Assembly (NCBI GenBank): GCA_902363835.1
Contig: CABJBM010000005.1
Location: forward strand, 124,001-188,000
Direction: 5' to 3'
Length of the DNA stretch: 64,000 bases
DNA from: Lachnospiraceae bacterium
Lineage (GTDB): Bacteria > Bacillota > Clostridia > Lachnospirales > Lachnospiraceae
The notes under the pieces were generated by a model, which saw only the letters and a program-made list of their open reading frames with translations, was not told the origin of the DNA and did not search any database. The position numbers and the translations under genes are program-made. Of the stretch, positions 20,548-30,080 are shown one piece after another; the first letter of the stretch is position 1, and every line of letters starts with the position of its first letter.

Positions 20548-21468
20548 ATGGTGACGGTGCTTCTGGCAGCCTATAACGGAGAAAAATATATACGGGATCA
20601 GCTGGAATCCATTTTAAACCAGACCTTTGACCATCTGTCGGTGGTGATTTCCGATGACCTTTCCACAGATGGAACTCCTGCGGTCATCCGGGAATATGAA
20701 GAGCGGTATCCGGGGCGGGTGAGGAGCCTTAGGAACAGTGAAAGATCCGGCAGCGCCCAGAATAATTTCTTCCGCCTGCTGATAGCAGCGCCCGATGAGT
20801 ATGTCATGCTTTGCGATCAGGATGATGTATGGCTTCCGGATAAGGTGGAAGTTACTCTAGGGGAAATGAAGAGATTGGAGACAGAATGGGGAATGGAGGT
20901 TCCTCTTCTGGTCCATGGGGATCTGTCAGTTACCGATAAGGAAGGGCTCATCCTTCATAAGTCCATGGCGGAGTACCAGAAAATTGCAGTTCATGACAAC
21001 CGGTTCAGCCATTATCTGGTGGAGAACAATATTACCGGGAATACGGTTATGCTTAACAGAGCGTTTTTTCGGTTATTGGCTGATATTCCGAAGGAATGTG
21101 TCATGCATGACTGGTGGCTTGGGCTTTTGGCAAGCTGTTTTGGAAGGATATCCTACATTGACCGTCCTCTGGTCCTTTACCGGCAGCACGGGGACAATCA
21201 GGTTGGATCTAAAAGCGGAAAAGAGCAGTATGCAGAGCGGATCAGAAATCAGGACGCGGTCAGGGAAAATTACAGGAAAATGTTTGCGCAGGCGCAGGAG
21301 TTTTTAACGCTTTACGGCAATGAAATGTCCAGGGAGAATAGGGAAATTCTGGAGCATTTCATCAGACTTTCCAGGAAGAGCCGGGCGGAGAAGATTTATA
21401 TTATTTGGAAATACAAATTAGTGAAAAGCACCCCTATGCGGACGCTGGGCCAGATGTTTTCCATCTGA
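20548..21468 (+). CDS. glycosyltransferase family 2, rhamnosyltransferase-like
   Basis: A 306-residue GT2 enzyme. VLLAAYNGEKYI at the start, SDDLSTDGT, and LCDQDDVWLPDK near residue 89 are typical of the group often called alpha-L-rhamnosyltransferases. The start at 20548 is chosen because AAGGGGG lies 7 bases before it. A short duplicated leader (20460-20487 and 20511-20537) lies just upstream. It sits directly before the aminotransferase gene. Confidence 0.9.
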   Translation: MVTVLLAAYNGEKYIRDQLESILNQTFDHLSVVISDDLSTDGTPAVIREYEERYPGRVRSLRNSERSGSAQNNFFRLLIAAPDEYVMLCDQDDVWLPDKVEVTLGEMKRLETEWGMEVPLLVHGDLSVTDKEGLILHKSMAEYQKIAVHDNRFSHYLVENNITGNTVMLNRAFFRLLADIPKECVMHDWWLGLLASCFGRISYIDRPLVLYRQHGDNQVGSKSGKEQYAERIRNQDAVRENYRKMFAQAQEFLTLYGNEMSRENREILEHFIRLSRKSRAEKIYIIWKYKLVKSTPMRTLGQMFSI

Positions 21469-21493
21469 CCGGAAAATGGAGGAGATTTGGCTT

Positions 21494-22624
21494 ATGTTAC
21501 CAGAGGAAAAGGAATGCAAGGATAATAATGAAGAAATATTAGTGACGAGGGCGTCCATGCCTTCCTATGAAGAGTTTATAGAAGAGATCAAACCGATCTG
21601 GGAAACTGCCTGGATGACTAATATGGGAGAATTTCATGAAAAGCTGATGGGGCAGTTAAAGGAGTACTTAAAGGCGGAGAAGCTGCTTTTATTTGTCAAT
21701 GGGCATATGGCTCTTGAAATGGCACTCCAGGCCATGAACTTATCCGGCGAGGTGATCACCACTCCATTTTCTTTTGCTTCCACCACCCATGCAATTGTGA
21801 GAAATAACTTAACTCCCGTGTTCTGCGATATCCGTGAAGAGGATTATACCATTGATGCGGATAAGATCGAAGCGCTGATTACGGACAAGACTGCCGCTAT
21901 TTTACCGGTTCACGTTTATGGAAATATCTGTGATGTAGATAAAATCGAAAAAATTGCGAAAAAACATAATTTAAAGGTAATTTATGATGCTGCTCATGCC
22001 TTTGGCGTAGAGGTAAATGGGAGGGGGATCGGGACCTACGGAGATGCTTCCATGTTCAGTTTCCATGCCACAAAGGTGTATAATACCATTGAAGGCGGAG
22101 CTGTGACCTTTCAGGATCCATCCCTGGAGATTTTGTTTAATTATTTGAAAAATTTCGGCATCACCGGCAAGGAAACCGTGGAGTATATCGGCGGCAATGC
22201 AAAAATGAATGAGTTTCAGGCGGCTATGGGCATCTGTAACCTTCGCCATGTGAATGATAACATTGAGAAACGCAGGCTTGTGGCAGAACGGTACCGGGAG
22301 CATTTGACAGGGATCCCGGGGATCCGCCTGATGAGCCCCAAGCAAGGGATTCGCCAGAATTACGCGTATTTTCCTGTTGCCTTTGACGGCTTTTCCTTAT
22401 CAAGGAATGAGGTATATGAGCTGCTGGCTTCTCATCATATTTTAGCAAGAAAGTATTTTTATCCTCTGATCACTGATTTTGAATGCTACCGGGAGCGTTT
22501 TTTAAGGGTACATCTTCCTGTGGCGAAAAAGGCAGCGGACAGCGTTCTGACCCTTCCCTTATATGCAGAACTTCCCCTGGATCAGGTTGACCGCATCTGT
22601 GCCATCATTTTAAGTGCCAGATAG
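21494..22624 (+). CDS. DegT/DnrJ/EryC1 family sugar aminotransferase
   Basis: A 376-residue PLP enzyme of the nucleotide-sugar aminotransferase family. The PLP lysine is about Lys194 in HATKVYN; VIYDAAHAFGV near residue 164 holds the cofactor Asp, and NAKMNEFQAAMG is a conserved family stretch. The start at 21494 has GGAGGAG 9 bases upstream; the ATG at 21476 precedes that site. It would make an amino sugar from a 3- or 4-keto nucleotide sugar, adding an amino group to the polymer. No matching ketosugar-forming dehydratase is in the window. Confidence 0.9.
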   Translation: MLPEEKECKDNNEEILVTRASMPSYEEFIEEIKPIWETAWMTNMGEFHEKLMGQLKEYLKAEKLLLFVNGHMALEMALQAMNLSGEVITTPFSFASTTHAIVRNNLTPVFCDIREEDYTIDADKIEALITDKTAAILPVHVYGNICDVDKIEKIAKKHNLKVIYDAAHAFGVEVNGRGIGTYGDASMFSFHATKVYNTIEGGAVTFQDPSLEILFNYLKNFGITGKETVEYIGGNAKMNEFQAAMGICNLRHVNDNIEKRRLVAERYREHLTGIPGIRLMSPKQGIRQNYAYFPVAFDGFSLSRNEVYELLASHHILARKYFYPLITDFECYRERFLRVHLPVAKKAADSVLTLPLYAELPLDQVDRICAIILSAR

Positions 22625-22714
22625 GGAGAGGGAACGGAAGCGTCCATGAATGATGGAAGGATGGATTTGCCCTGAGAAACAGAGCGGAAAAGAGGAAACA
22701 CCCTGTGGGTATAC

Positions 22715-22752
22715 CTTTATGCCCCAATAACATGGGCAGAAAAGAGGAAATT
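22715..22752 (+). promoter_or_regulatory. Leader hairpin motif, copy A
   Basis: A hairpin, TGCCC (22720-22724) with GGGCA (22734-22738), sits in a longer match ATACC-N4-TGCCC-N9-GGGCAGAAAAG that recurs before rmlC at 47246. An alternative weaker pairing of the upstream GGGTA with TGCCC is possible. Confidence 0.5.
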
Positions 22753-23730
22753 ATGAATACAGCACTGGTGACTGCGATTGGGTCATTTTCAGCGGATATT
22801 GTTATAAAAAACTTACAAAAAGGCGGTTTCCGGGTAATTGGCTGTGATATTTATCCGGGGGAATGGATTGCAGATTCCAGGAATGTGGCGTCCTTTTACC
22901 AGGTCCCTTTTGCAACTGACGAGAAACGGTATGTGGACTCCATCCTGAAGATATGCAGGGAGGAACAGGCAAAGGTGCTGATCGTTCTCACGGATGTGGA
23001 GGTAGACGTATGGAACCGCTACAGGGACCAACTGGCCCTTGCTTCGGTGACATTATGCCTTTCATCGGAGGAAACACTTCTTCTGTGCAGGGATAAAAGG
23101 GAGCTGTACCGTTTTCTTATGGAAAAGGGCATGGGCAATCCCATTCCCACACTGGAGCTTTCAAAGGCAGATCCGGAGCGCCTTTCCTATCCGGCGGTAA
23201 TCAAACCCTTTAACGGGAGAAGCAGCCAGGGACTTCGATATATTTATTCCCTTGATGAGATGAAAGGATTTTTAGAATGCGGAAGTCCTGAGGGACTGAT
23301 CGTACAGCCCTTTTATCAGGGCAGCATTGTTACCGTTGATGTGGTAAGGCAGGCGGAGACAGGAGAGAGCGTAGCCGTATGCAGGAAGGAGCTTTTGCGG
23401 ACCCCCAACGGAGCAGGAACCTCTGTGCTTGTGTTTGTGGATCCCATTCTGGAAGCCGGGTGCAGGGAAATAGCCAATGCCCTTAACATCAATGGCTGCG
23501 TGAATTTTGAGTTCATTCAGGCAGAGGACGAATCGTATCATATGCTGGAATGCAATCCCCGCTTTTCCGGCGGAGTGGAGTTTTCCTGTATGGCAGGATA
23601 CGACTGTGTCACCAACCATTTAAGATGCTTTACCGGAGAGGTTATGGAACCTGTAAAAGAAATTACGGGCATGTATATTGCAAGGAAGTATGAGGAATAT
23701 ATTATGGAAAGCAAAAAGCGCTTTCCATAA
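22753..23730 (+). CDS. ATP-grasp family protein
   Basis: A 325-residue protein with a pre-ATP-grasp Rossmann-like N-terminal part and an ATP-grasp domain. PAVIKPFNGRSSQGL near residue 150 is the ATP-binding loop, and FEFIQ and LECNPRFSGG near residues 255-275 are the metal-binding carboxylates. The family ligates a carboxylate to an amine or similar nucleophile through acyl phosphate. Inside a polysaccharide cluster it may attach an amino acid to a sugar, but this is an inference. The start at 22753 follows AGAGGAAA. Confidence 0.82.
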   Translation: MNTALVTAIGSFSADIVIKNLQKGGFRVIGCDIYPGEWIADSRNVASFYQVPFATDEKRYVDSILKICREEQAKVLIVLTDVEVDVWNRYRDQLALASVTLCLSSEETLLLCRDKRELYRFLMEKGMGNPIPTLELSKADPERLSYPAVIKPFNGRSSQGLRYIYSLDEMKGFLECGSPEGLIVQPFYQGSIVTVDVVRQAETGESVAVCRKELLRTPNGAGTSVLVFVDPILEAGCREIANALNINGCVNFEFIQAEDESYHMLECNPRFSGGVEFSCMAGYDCVTNHLRCFTGEVMEPVKEITGMYIARKYEEYIMESKKRFP

Positions 23731-23740
23731 TCGGATGGAC

Positions 23741-23757
23741 GGGGCAAAGAGCGCCCC
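23741..23757 (+). terminator. Short GC hairpin with T tract, weak terminator
   Basis: GGGGC and GCCCC are separated by 7 bases and followed by TTTTAT, just after the ATP-grasp gene. The stem is short. Confidence 0.4.
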
Positions 23758-23830
23758 TTTTATCTTCACTTGCGTTGCAAGTTCAGATAAGTTATATTAC
23801 AAAAGCAGATGCAGGAAAGGGTGGAGAGTC

Positions 23831-24817
23831 ATGAGCGGCAATTCCGAATCAAAAATTATGGCCAGCATTAACTGTGTGACCTTTAACCATAAAGATTATA
23901 TCAGACAGGCCCTGGACAGCTTCTTGATGCAGAAGACAGATTTTGAATATGAAATTCTGGTTCATGATGACGCGTCTACTGATGGGACAGGGGATATTTT
24001 AAGGGAATATGAGTTGAAATACCCGGATAAGGTGAAGCCCCTCATACAGACGGAGAACCAGTACTCTCAGGGAATTGACAATATCAGCGGAGCGTTTAAT
24101 TTTCCCCGGGCAAGGGGAAAATACATTTTCATGTGCGACGGAGATGATTACTGGACTTCACCGGATAAGATGCAAAAGCAGGTGGATTACATGGAGGCCC
24201 ATCCGGACTGCACTCTTTGCATACACAGTACTAAAATCGAACTGGTTGGAAGGGCTCTGACGGAAAGACAGATGCGCCCTTACCGGGGGAACCGGGTGAT
24301 CACGCCGGAAGAGATCGTGGATAAGCCTTCCGGTTATGCCATGTCCTCCATGGCATTTCCCTCCCGTCTGGTTAAGGAGCTTCCTGATTATTATGTGGAT
24401 TGTCCGGTGGGAGATACTCCCTTACAGATGATGGCAGCTGCAAACGGGTATGGCTATTACATGGATGAACCCATGAGTGCCTATCGTGTGGGAGTAGCAG
24501 GCTCCTGGACCGTGGAGGGAAAAAGCGGGGATTACGCCAGAAAGCAGAAGCTTTACTGGGAGAGGATGAAAAAGGTGTATGAGGAATTTAACGCTGCCAC
24601 GGAGGGGCGTTTAAGGGAGGCTGCGGAAAGTGCGGCAAAACGGACTTATTATCATACCATGGTAAATACCAGACAGTTTAAGGAAATCATGAATCCGGAA
24701 TACCGCAGATATTATAAGGAATTGACACCAAGAACCAGATTTTTTATTCAGGTTGAATACCGGGCTCCGGGAGTTTACGGGCTGTTAAGGAAGCTATTCC
24801 TGGGAAAGAAAAAATAA
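23831..24817 (+). CDS. glycosyltransferase family 2
   Basis: A 328-residue GT2 enzyme. NCVTFNHKDYI, HDDASTDGT and MCDGDDYW near residue 103 are the donor and metal motifs. The start at 23831 follows AAGGGTGGAG; the frame is open to 23678, but that part overlaps the ATP-grasp gene. It is the last plus-strand gene before a strong terminator and the converging transpeptidase gene. Confidence 0.88.
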   Translation: MSGNSESKIMASINCVTFNHKDYIRQALDSFLMQKTDFEYEILVHDDASTDGTGDILREYELKYPDKVKPLIQTENQYSQGIDNISGAFNFPRARGKYIFMCDGDDYWTSPDKMQKQVDYMEAHPDCTLCIHSTKIELVGRALTERQMRPYRGNRVITPEEIVDKPSGYAMSSMAFPSRLVKELPDYYVDCPVGDTPLQMMAAANGYGYYMDEPMSAYRVGVAGSWTVEGKSGDYARKQKLYWERMKKVYEEFNAATEGRLREAAESAAKRTYYHTMVNTRQFKEIMNPEYRRYYKELTPRTRFFIQVEYRAPGVYGLLRKLFLGKKK

Positions 24818-24823
24818 GAAAGC

Positions 24824-24872
24824 AAAAGCATGGGCAGGATCCGGTAAAATCCGGTGCCTGCCCATGCTTTTT
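24824..24872. terminator. Strong bidirectional terminator between converging genes
   Basis: A 15-bp stem, AAAAGCATGGGCAGG with CCTGCCCATGCTTTT, with an inner CCGG/CCGG hairpin. A and T tracts at the two ends allow use on both strands. Confidence 0.92.
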
Positions 24873-24897
24873 ATCATTATAAAGTTACTTACCCAGG

Positions 24898-26349
24898 TTA
24901 TCTGGCAATATTGGGATCAGTAGGATCCCAGGTCTGGGTATCAGGTATGATCTGTTCAATGGCCGGTCTCTCATAGGGTCCCGGAACCGGTGATTCGTAA
25001 ATCGTGACAGTAGTTCCAAGGGAGCAGTGATCATATACCCATTTGGCGTCTCCGGAGAGGAGGCGGACGCATCCGGCTGACTGAGCGATGCTCATATAAT
25101 TATAAGTCGTGGGATCCAGGGTCATATTGTTAGGACTGCTGTACAAAATGGAATGAATCAGGAAGCCCTTCCAGATACGGGTTGCATACTGGGTAAAGAT
25201 TCCGTGATTCATATCTCTCCAGCGGTATTTTTCCGGAGTCTGATATGTCCCAAGAGGGGTATCCGGTCCGGTGGAGGTCAGAAAGGATTTTAACGGAATA
25301 ATAAAGCCGTTGTCCCCATCCTTTGCGAAGATGGTCATGCAGTTCATGGTCTTGTTAATGCTGATGAGGAATGGTCCTTTTCCACCGATAACAGGCTCTA
25401 AGTCAGAGAGCATTCTGCCGGATTCGTCAAAATAATATTTGTAGCCGTCAATATACTGCCAGCCGGTAACCGGATAGGAATCCTGGAAATAGAAGCGTTC
25501 ATTGCCTTCCCATGCCCAGCCTGTAAAGGAAGTTCCGTCTCCGTTAAAGTAACGAAGCCCGCCGTCGATCTGCCGCATTCCGTCCGGAACAGCGGAAATC
25601 ACAGGCTTTTCCGTGGCATAAGGGAATTGGGAATTCTTGGCGTAAAAGGCCATTCTCAGTCCTGTTATGTAATGGCCGGTTCCAATGGTTCCTGTGGTGG
25701 TCCCGTTCTTTGCCCAGTCCATGGTGGATCCATCTTCCAGCTGAGCGGTATAGTAGAGGTCGAACTGGTTATTCACATAACCGGAAAACCGCATCTGTAC
25801 TGCTTCGATGTAGGTATCATTATCATAATTAGTAGTCTGCTGCCCGTTTAAAACCCATGGAGACCAGCCGGTGCTGGAGGTATAGGTCCGGTAGAGCACG
25901 TTTCCTACAATATTTGTAAGAAAGGTAGATAATCCATGAAAGCCCTGTCCGTTATTTGTAATCCATGCATCATTTACAAAAGGCTGTGACCAGTTGCTGT
26001 CACCGATCATAACTGTGGTTTGGAGACGTGGGAAATTGGCCTTTAATGCTTCCTGGGCTGCTCTGGTGGCCTCATCTACCACACCGTCTTCACCGCCGCC
26101 ATCCCCTTCTTTTCCTATGTCTATACCGGCATTTGCCAAAGCGGTTTCCGCTTCTTCCGAAGTTACGCCTCCCTGTGTCTGGGGTGTCGTCTGGTTCTGA
26201 GCCTCAGACTGCCCGTCGCTCTGACTGATGGAGACACCATTTTTAAATCCCGGTCCATATGCTTCTTCTGCCCATACAAGGGAAGCCTGTCCGGAAATAA
26301 GGGCAGCGGTCAGGCAGAGAAGCGTCAGGCTTCGTGTCAGTTTACGCAT
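24898..26349 (-). CDS. secreted L,D-transpeptidase with ChW-like and cell-wall-binding modules
   Basis: A 483-residue exported protein. A signal peptide ends near VWAEE. A low-complexity Gln/Thr/Gly/Glu region follows, then ChW-like repeats (GWSPWVLNGQ, with IEAVQMRFSG; a second diverged copy with MDWAKNGTT), one choline-binding-type repeat pair (GWAWEGNERFYF, GWQYIDGYKYYF), and a C-terminal YkuD domain with catalytic Cys in SAGCVRL. It should form 3-3 cross-links or attach proteins in peptidoglycan. The start at 26349 has GGAGG about 9 bases upstream; an open frame reaches 26406 but adds residues before the signal peptide. It is the only minus-strand gene in the polysaccharide region. Confidence 0.88.
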   Translation of the reverse strand: MRKLTRSLTLLCLTAALISGQASLVWAEEAYGPGFKNGVSISQSDGQSEAQNQTTPQTQGGVTSEEAETALANAGIDIGKEGDGGGEDGVVDEATRAAQEALKANFPRLQTTVMIGDSNWSQPFVNDAWITNNGQGFHGLSTFLTNIVGNVLYRTYTSSTGWSPWVLNGQQTTNYDNDTYIEAVQMRFSGYVNNQFDLYYTAQLEDGSTMDWAKNGTTTGTIGTGHYITGLRMAFYAKNSQFPYATEKPVISAVPDGMRQIDGGLRYFNGDGTSFTGWAWEGNERFYFQDSYPVTGWQYIDGYKYYFDESGRMLSDLEPVIGGKGPFLISINKTMNCMTIFAKDGDNGFIIPLKSFLTSTGPDTPLGTYQTPEKYRWRDMNHGIFTQYATRIWKGFLIHSILYSSPNNMTLDPTTYNYMSIAQSAGCVRLLSGDAKWVYDHCSLGTTVTIYESPVPGPYERPAIEQIIPDTQTWDPTDPNIAR

Positions 26350-26432
26350 AATATAAAACCTCCTGAATTCTATAAATAAAAAGTATATTCTTTTATACTC
26401 TAACACAATTAGGCCTAAAATGCTATATACGA

Positions 26433-26461
26433 TTTACATTTATTGGGGAATATAGTACAAT
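26433..26461 (+). promoter_or_regulatory. Promoter of the first flippase gene (TTTACA form)
   Basis: TTTACA (26433-26438), 17 bases, TACAAT (26456-26461). The flanking bases GAATATAG before the -10 match those at 18410. Confidence 0.7.
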
Positions 26462-26503
26462 AAGGCGTAAATGTAAATTGGTAAAGCAAGGAGAAAAGCC
26501 AGT

Positions 26504-27946
26504 ATGTACCAGGAAAATATGAAAAAAAAAGTCCTTTCCGGTCTGTTCTGGAAAGTGATGGAAAACGGGGGGACCCAGGGGATCCAGTTCCTTGTATCCG
26601 TTCTGCTGGCCAGGATGCTGACGCCGGCAGAATCCGGAGAAGCCATGCTCATCATGATATTCATTACCATTGGAAATGTGTTTGTCCAAAGCGGTTTTAA
26701 TACCTCCCTGATTCAGAAACGGACAGTGGATGAGGCTGATTATTCTTCTGCATTTTATATCAGCGGGGCCATTGCTTTTGTCTTATATATAATCCTCTAT
26801 TTCTCGGCACCGGCCATTGCATCTTTTTACGGACAACCTGTTTTTATTCCCGTGCTCCGGGTCCTTTCCGTGACTCTGTTTTTTGGTGCCGTTACCTCGG
26901 TGCAGTCTGCTGTTGTCGCCAGGAACATGGAGTTTCGGAGGCTTTGTCTGGCAAGCCTTTTTGCCGCCCTTTGCTCCGGCATAATCGGCGTTTTTCTGGC
27001 GGCCAGGGGGTTTGGCCTGTGGGCACTTGCCATGCAGCAGTTTTTTTACAGCTTTTTCATAATGATTATGCTGCTATTTCTGGTGAAGTGGAGGCCAAGG
27101 CTCCTGTTTTCTGTTAAAAAGGCGGAAGAATTGTTTTCCTATGGCTGGAAAATACTTTGTTCCGGCCTTATTGATACGGTATTTAATAATGTTTACGGGC
27201 TTGTCATCGGGAAATTATATAATTCCGCCATGATGGGGCAATACTCAAGAGGAAACCAGTTTCCTGCCCTGATTGCGAATAATCTTGGGGCAGCTATCCA
27301 GTCGGTCATGCTTCCGGCTTTTTCAGCCAGCCAGGAAGACAAGGACAGGCTAAAGCGCATGGTGAGAAGGTCCATAGTCACCAGCTCATACCTGGTATTT
27401 CCCATGATGGCCGGATTGATCGCCGTGGCAGAACCCATGGTAAAGCTGCTTTTGACGGACCGGTATTTACCCTGTGTCCCCATGCTTCGGATGTTATGTA
27501 TCGCCTATGCAACCTGGCCCCTTCATGTGGCAAATTTGCAGGCGATCAATGCCCTTGGAAGAAGTGAAATATTCCTTAAGCTGGAAATAATAAAGAAAGC
27601 GGTCAGCATGGCTGCCCTTCTCATTAGCATTCCTTTTGGGATCTATACCATGGTGGCTTTAAAGGCAGTGACCGATTTCATCTGTACCTTTATCAATGCG
27701 TATCCAAATAAAAAGCTTTTAAACTACAGTTTTTTCGAGCAGTGGAAGGATGTACTTCCCTCCCTTTTTCTCTCAGCGGTGATGTGCCTTGTTTCATATG
27801 GAATACAGTATGTAATAGAAGGAACTCTGTTGACCCTGGTTGTTCAGATTCTTGTGGGAGTCGTTGTTTATGCAGGACTTTCCTGGCTGTTCCGGCTTGA
27901 AGCTTTTTTGTACTTATGCCGCATCTCCGGGATCATAAAGGAGTAG
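26504..27946 (+). CDS. polysaccharide flippase (Wzx-like, MATE/MOP superfamily)
   Basis: A 480-residue membrane protein with 12-14 hydrophobic segments. The N-terminal GLFWKVMENGGTQGIQF and the following VLLARMLTPAESG are typical of the WzxC/teichuronic acid flippase branch. It should move lipid-linked oligosaccharide across the membrane. It has its own promoter and AAGGAG ribosome site. A second flippase of another branch follows at 28060, so the cluster may export two glycans or glycolipids. Confidence 0.9.
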   Translation: MYQENMKKKVLSGLFWKVMENGGTQGIQFLVSVLLARMLTPAESGEAMLIMIFITIGNVFVQSGFNTSLIQKRTVDEADYSSAFYISGAIAFVLYIILYFSAPAIASFYGQPVFIPVLRVLSVTLFFGAVTSVQSAVVARNMEFRRLCLASLFAALCSGIIGVFLAARGFGLWALAMQQFFYSFFIMIMLLFLVKWRPRLLFSVKKAEELFSYGWKILCSGLIDTVFNNVYGLVIGKLYNSAMMGQYSRGNQFPALIANNLGAAIQSVMLPAFSASQEDKDRLKRMVRRSIVTSSYLVFPMMAGLIAVAEPMVKLLLTDRYLPCVPMLRMLCIAYATWPLHVANLQAINALGRSEIFLKLEIIKKAVSMAALLISIPFGIYTMVALKAVTDFICTFINAYPNKKLLNYSFFEQWKDVLPSLFLSAVMCLVSYGIQYVIEGTLLTLVVQILVGVVVYAGLSWLFRLEAFLYLCRISGIIKE

Positions 27947-27962
27947 GCAGGGTGGTTTTAAG

Positions 27963-27991
27963 TTTACTTTTCCAACCGGATATTGTAGAAT
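27963..27991 (+). promoter_or_regulatory. Promoter of the second flippase unit (TTTACT type)
   Basis: TTTACT (27963-27968), 17 bases, TAGAAT (27986-27991). A diverged leader motif, ATACCATTATGCC at 28018-28030, would lie about 20 bases into its transcript. Confidence 0.66.
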
Positions 27992-28059
27992 AAAGGAACA
28001 TTGTGAGAGAACAGGCATACCATTATGCCAAAGACCGTGGACAATTAAGAGGAAAATAA

Positions 28060-29367
28060 ATGGAACGAAAAAATGTGGTCTGGAATATGATCGGAAGCCT
28101 GGTTTATGCAGGTTCCAGCATGATTCTTACGGCCCTTGTCAACCATCTGGTAGGGACAGAACAGGGAGGGATCTTTGGCTTTGCCTTCAGTACCTTTGGG
28201 CAGCAGATGTTTCTGGTGGCCTATTTCGGCATGAGGCCGTTACAGAGTACGGATACAAGCCAAAGCTATACGTTTTCCGAATACCGTATGGCCCGTTTTG
28301 TCACCTGCTTTGCGGCAGTCCTTTTTGGAGCGTGTTATATCATCTTTAATACCCTGTCGCCGTCGGCTGGTTATACAACCCAAAAGGCGCTGGTGGTATT
28401 TTTAATGGTACTGTATAAAGTTCTTGACGGGTTTGCTGATGTGTATGAATCGGAATTTCAGAGGAATGGGCGGCTGTATCTTACAGGCCAGGCCATGGCC
28501 TTTCGCACCCTGCTGTCCGTGTGCTGCTTTTTGGGAACCCTGGCTGTTACAAGGGAGCTTTTATTTTCCTGCGTGGTTGCGGTCCTGTCCCAGGGAGCAG
28601 GAATTCTGCTGTTTGATAAAAGGGCGGCCGGGGGTGTTCCGGGAATTGTGTTTACCAGGACACCCGGCAGGCAGTGGAAACTTTTGCAGGATAGCTCTTT
28701 GCTGTTTTTGTCCGTTTTTTTGGACGGGCTCATTTTTGCCATGGCAAAATATGCTGTGGATGCCCGGATGACTGCTACGGACAACGCCGTTTTTGTGGCT
28801 ATTTTTATGCCCACTTCGGTCATTAACCTGGCTGCTAATTTTGTGATACGTCCCTTTTTGACCAGAATGTCTTACCAGTGGGAGGAAAGGAACTTTGAGG
28901 AATTCAAATCCGGTTTAAAGAAGCTTTCCGGGATCATCGCCTTTCTTACGGTAATTGCCCTGGCAGGAGCCTGGGCAATCGGGGTGCCTGTACTTGGAGC
29001 CATTTCCAATGTGGAGCTAAAGCCCTATAAATCCGGGCTTCTTTTCATTGTTCTGGGAGGCGGCTTTTTTGCAGTCATGAATCTGTTTTATTATGTACTT
29101 GTCATTATGAAAAAGCAGAAGCGGATCTTTTTCGGCTATGTGCCGGTCTGCATCCTTTCCTTTTTTCTCTCCTTCTGGTTTGTGGGAATGGGAGGAATCA
29201 ATGGCGGGGCTTTCTCCTACATGCTGGAAATGCTTCTCCTCATGGTTTGCTTTATGGGACAGGCGGTCAATATCTTTATTACAGAGGAACGCTCTGCGGG
29301 TATGGCTTTGGACTCCAAAAACGCGGGCGGTACAGATGAAAATGGGAGGCTGAAACGGAAAAAATGA
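28060..29367 (+). CDS. polysaccharide biosynthesis membrane protein, flippase-like
   Basis: A 435-residue membrane protein with 12 hydrophobic segments. The opening MIGSLVYAGSSMILTALVNH resembles oligosaccharide flippases of the MOP superfamily, with a lone Arg in the first helices. It overlaps the next gene by 4 bases (ATGA), so it belongs to one unit with the GT2, DUF2304 and DUF2142 genes. It is not closely similar to the flippase at 26504. Confidence 0.82.
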   Translation: MERKNVVWNMIGSLVYAGSSMILTALVNHLVGTEQGGIFGFAFSTFGQQMFLVAYFGMRPLQSTDTSQSYTFSEYRMARFVTCFAAVLFGACYIIFNTLSPSAGYTTQKALVVFLMVLYKVLDGFADVYESEFQRNGRLYLTGQAMAFRTLLSVCCFLGTLAVTRELLFSCVVAVLSQGAGILLFDKRAAGGVPGIVFTRTPGRQWKLLQDSSLLFLSVFLDGLIFAMAKYAVDARMTATDNAVFVAIFMPTSVINLAANFVIRPFLTRMSYQWEERNFEEFKSGLKKLSGIIAFLTVIALAGAWAIGVPVLGAISNVELKPYKSGLLFIVLGGGFFAVMNLFYYVLVIMKKQKRIFFGYVPVCILSFFLSFWFVGMGGINGGAFSYMLEMLLLMVCFMGQAVNIFITEERSAGMALDSKNAGGTDENGRLKRKK

Positions 29368-30062
29368 TGGATAAGGTACTGGTAGTAATACCTGCATACA
29401 ATGAAGCTTTGAATATTGAGCGCGTGGTAGGGGAAGTCATTACAAACTATCCCATGTTTGATTATGTGATCATCAATGACGGTTCCACCGACCACACGGC
29501 AGATATCTGCAGAAAGCATGGGTGGAAGATCATTGACCTGCCTGTGAACCTGGGGCTTGCCGGAGCTTTCCAGACCGGGCTTAAATACGCCCACCGGAAG
29601 GGATACCGCTATGCCATACAGTTTGATGGGGATGGGCAGCACCGGCCGGAATACATTCATCTGATGAGAGAGAAAATGGATGAAGGTTATGACATTGTGA
29701 TTGGATCCAGGTTTTTGACAGAGAAAAAGCCCCATTCCATGCGCATGTTTGGAAGCCGGCTTTTAAGCGGCTCCATCTGGTTCACCACAGGGGTGAAGGT
29801 CAGTGATCCTACTTCAGGAATGCGCATGTTCAGCAGGAAAATGATCAAGGAATTTGCCGACGGCTTGAATTACGGCCCGGAGCCTGATACCATTTCCTAT
29901 CTGATCAGACAGGGAGCCAAGGTTGCGGAGATCCCGGTGGTCATGGATGAACGGATTCTGGGAGAGAGCTACTTGAATCCGGTGAATGCGGCCCGGTACA
30001 TGGGAAAGATGCTGTTTTCCATCTTGCTGGTGCAGAGTTTCCGGATCAGGGACAGGAGATAA
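29364..30062 (+). CDS. GT2, polyprenyl-phosphate glycosyltransferase type
   Basis: A 232-residue DPM1-like GT2 enzyme without membrane segments. VVIPAYNEALNI, NDGSTDHT, and QFDGDGQH near residue 90 are the family motifs. Such enzymes load a sugar onto polyprenyl phosphate, giving a lipid-linked donor for GT-C transferases outside the membrane. The DUF2304 gene next to it is a frequent partner and could anchor it to the membrane. Its ATG overlaps the stop of the flippase gene. Confidence 0.88.
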   Translation: MMDKVLVVIPAYNEALNIERVVGEVITNYPMFDYVIINDGSTDHTADICRKHGWKIIDLPVNLGLAGAFQTGLKYAHRKGYRYAIQFDGDGQHRPEYIHLMREKMDEGYDIVIGSRFLTEKKPHSMRMFGSRLLSGSIWFTTGVKVSDPTSGMRMFSRKMIKEFADGLNYGPEPDTISYLIRQGAKVAEIPVVMDERILGESYLNPVNAARYMGKMLFSILLVQSFRIRDRR

Positions 30063-30080
30063 AGGAAGGGAGAACGTAAC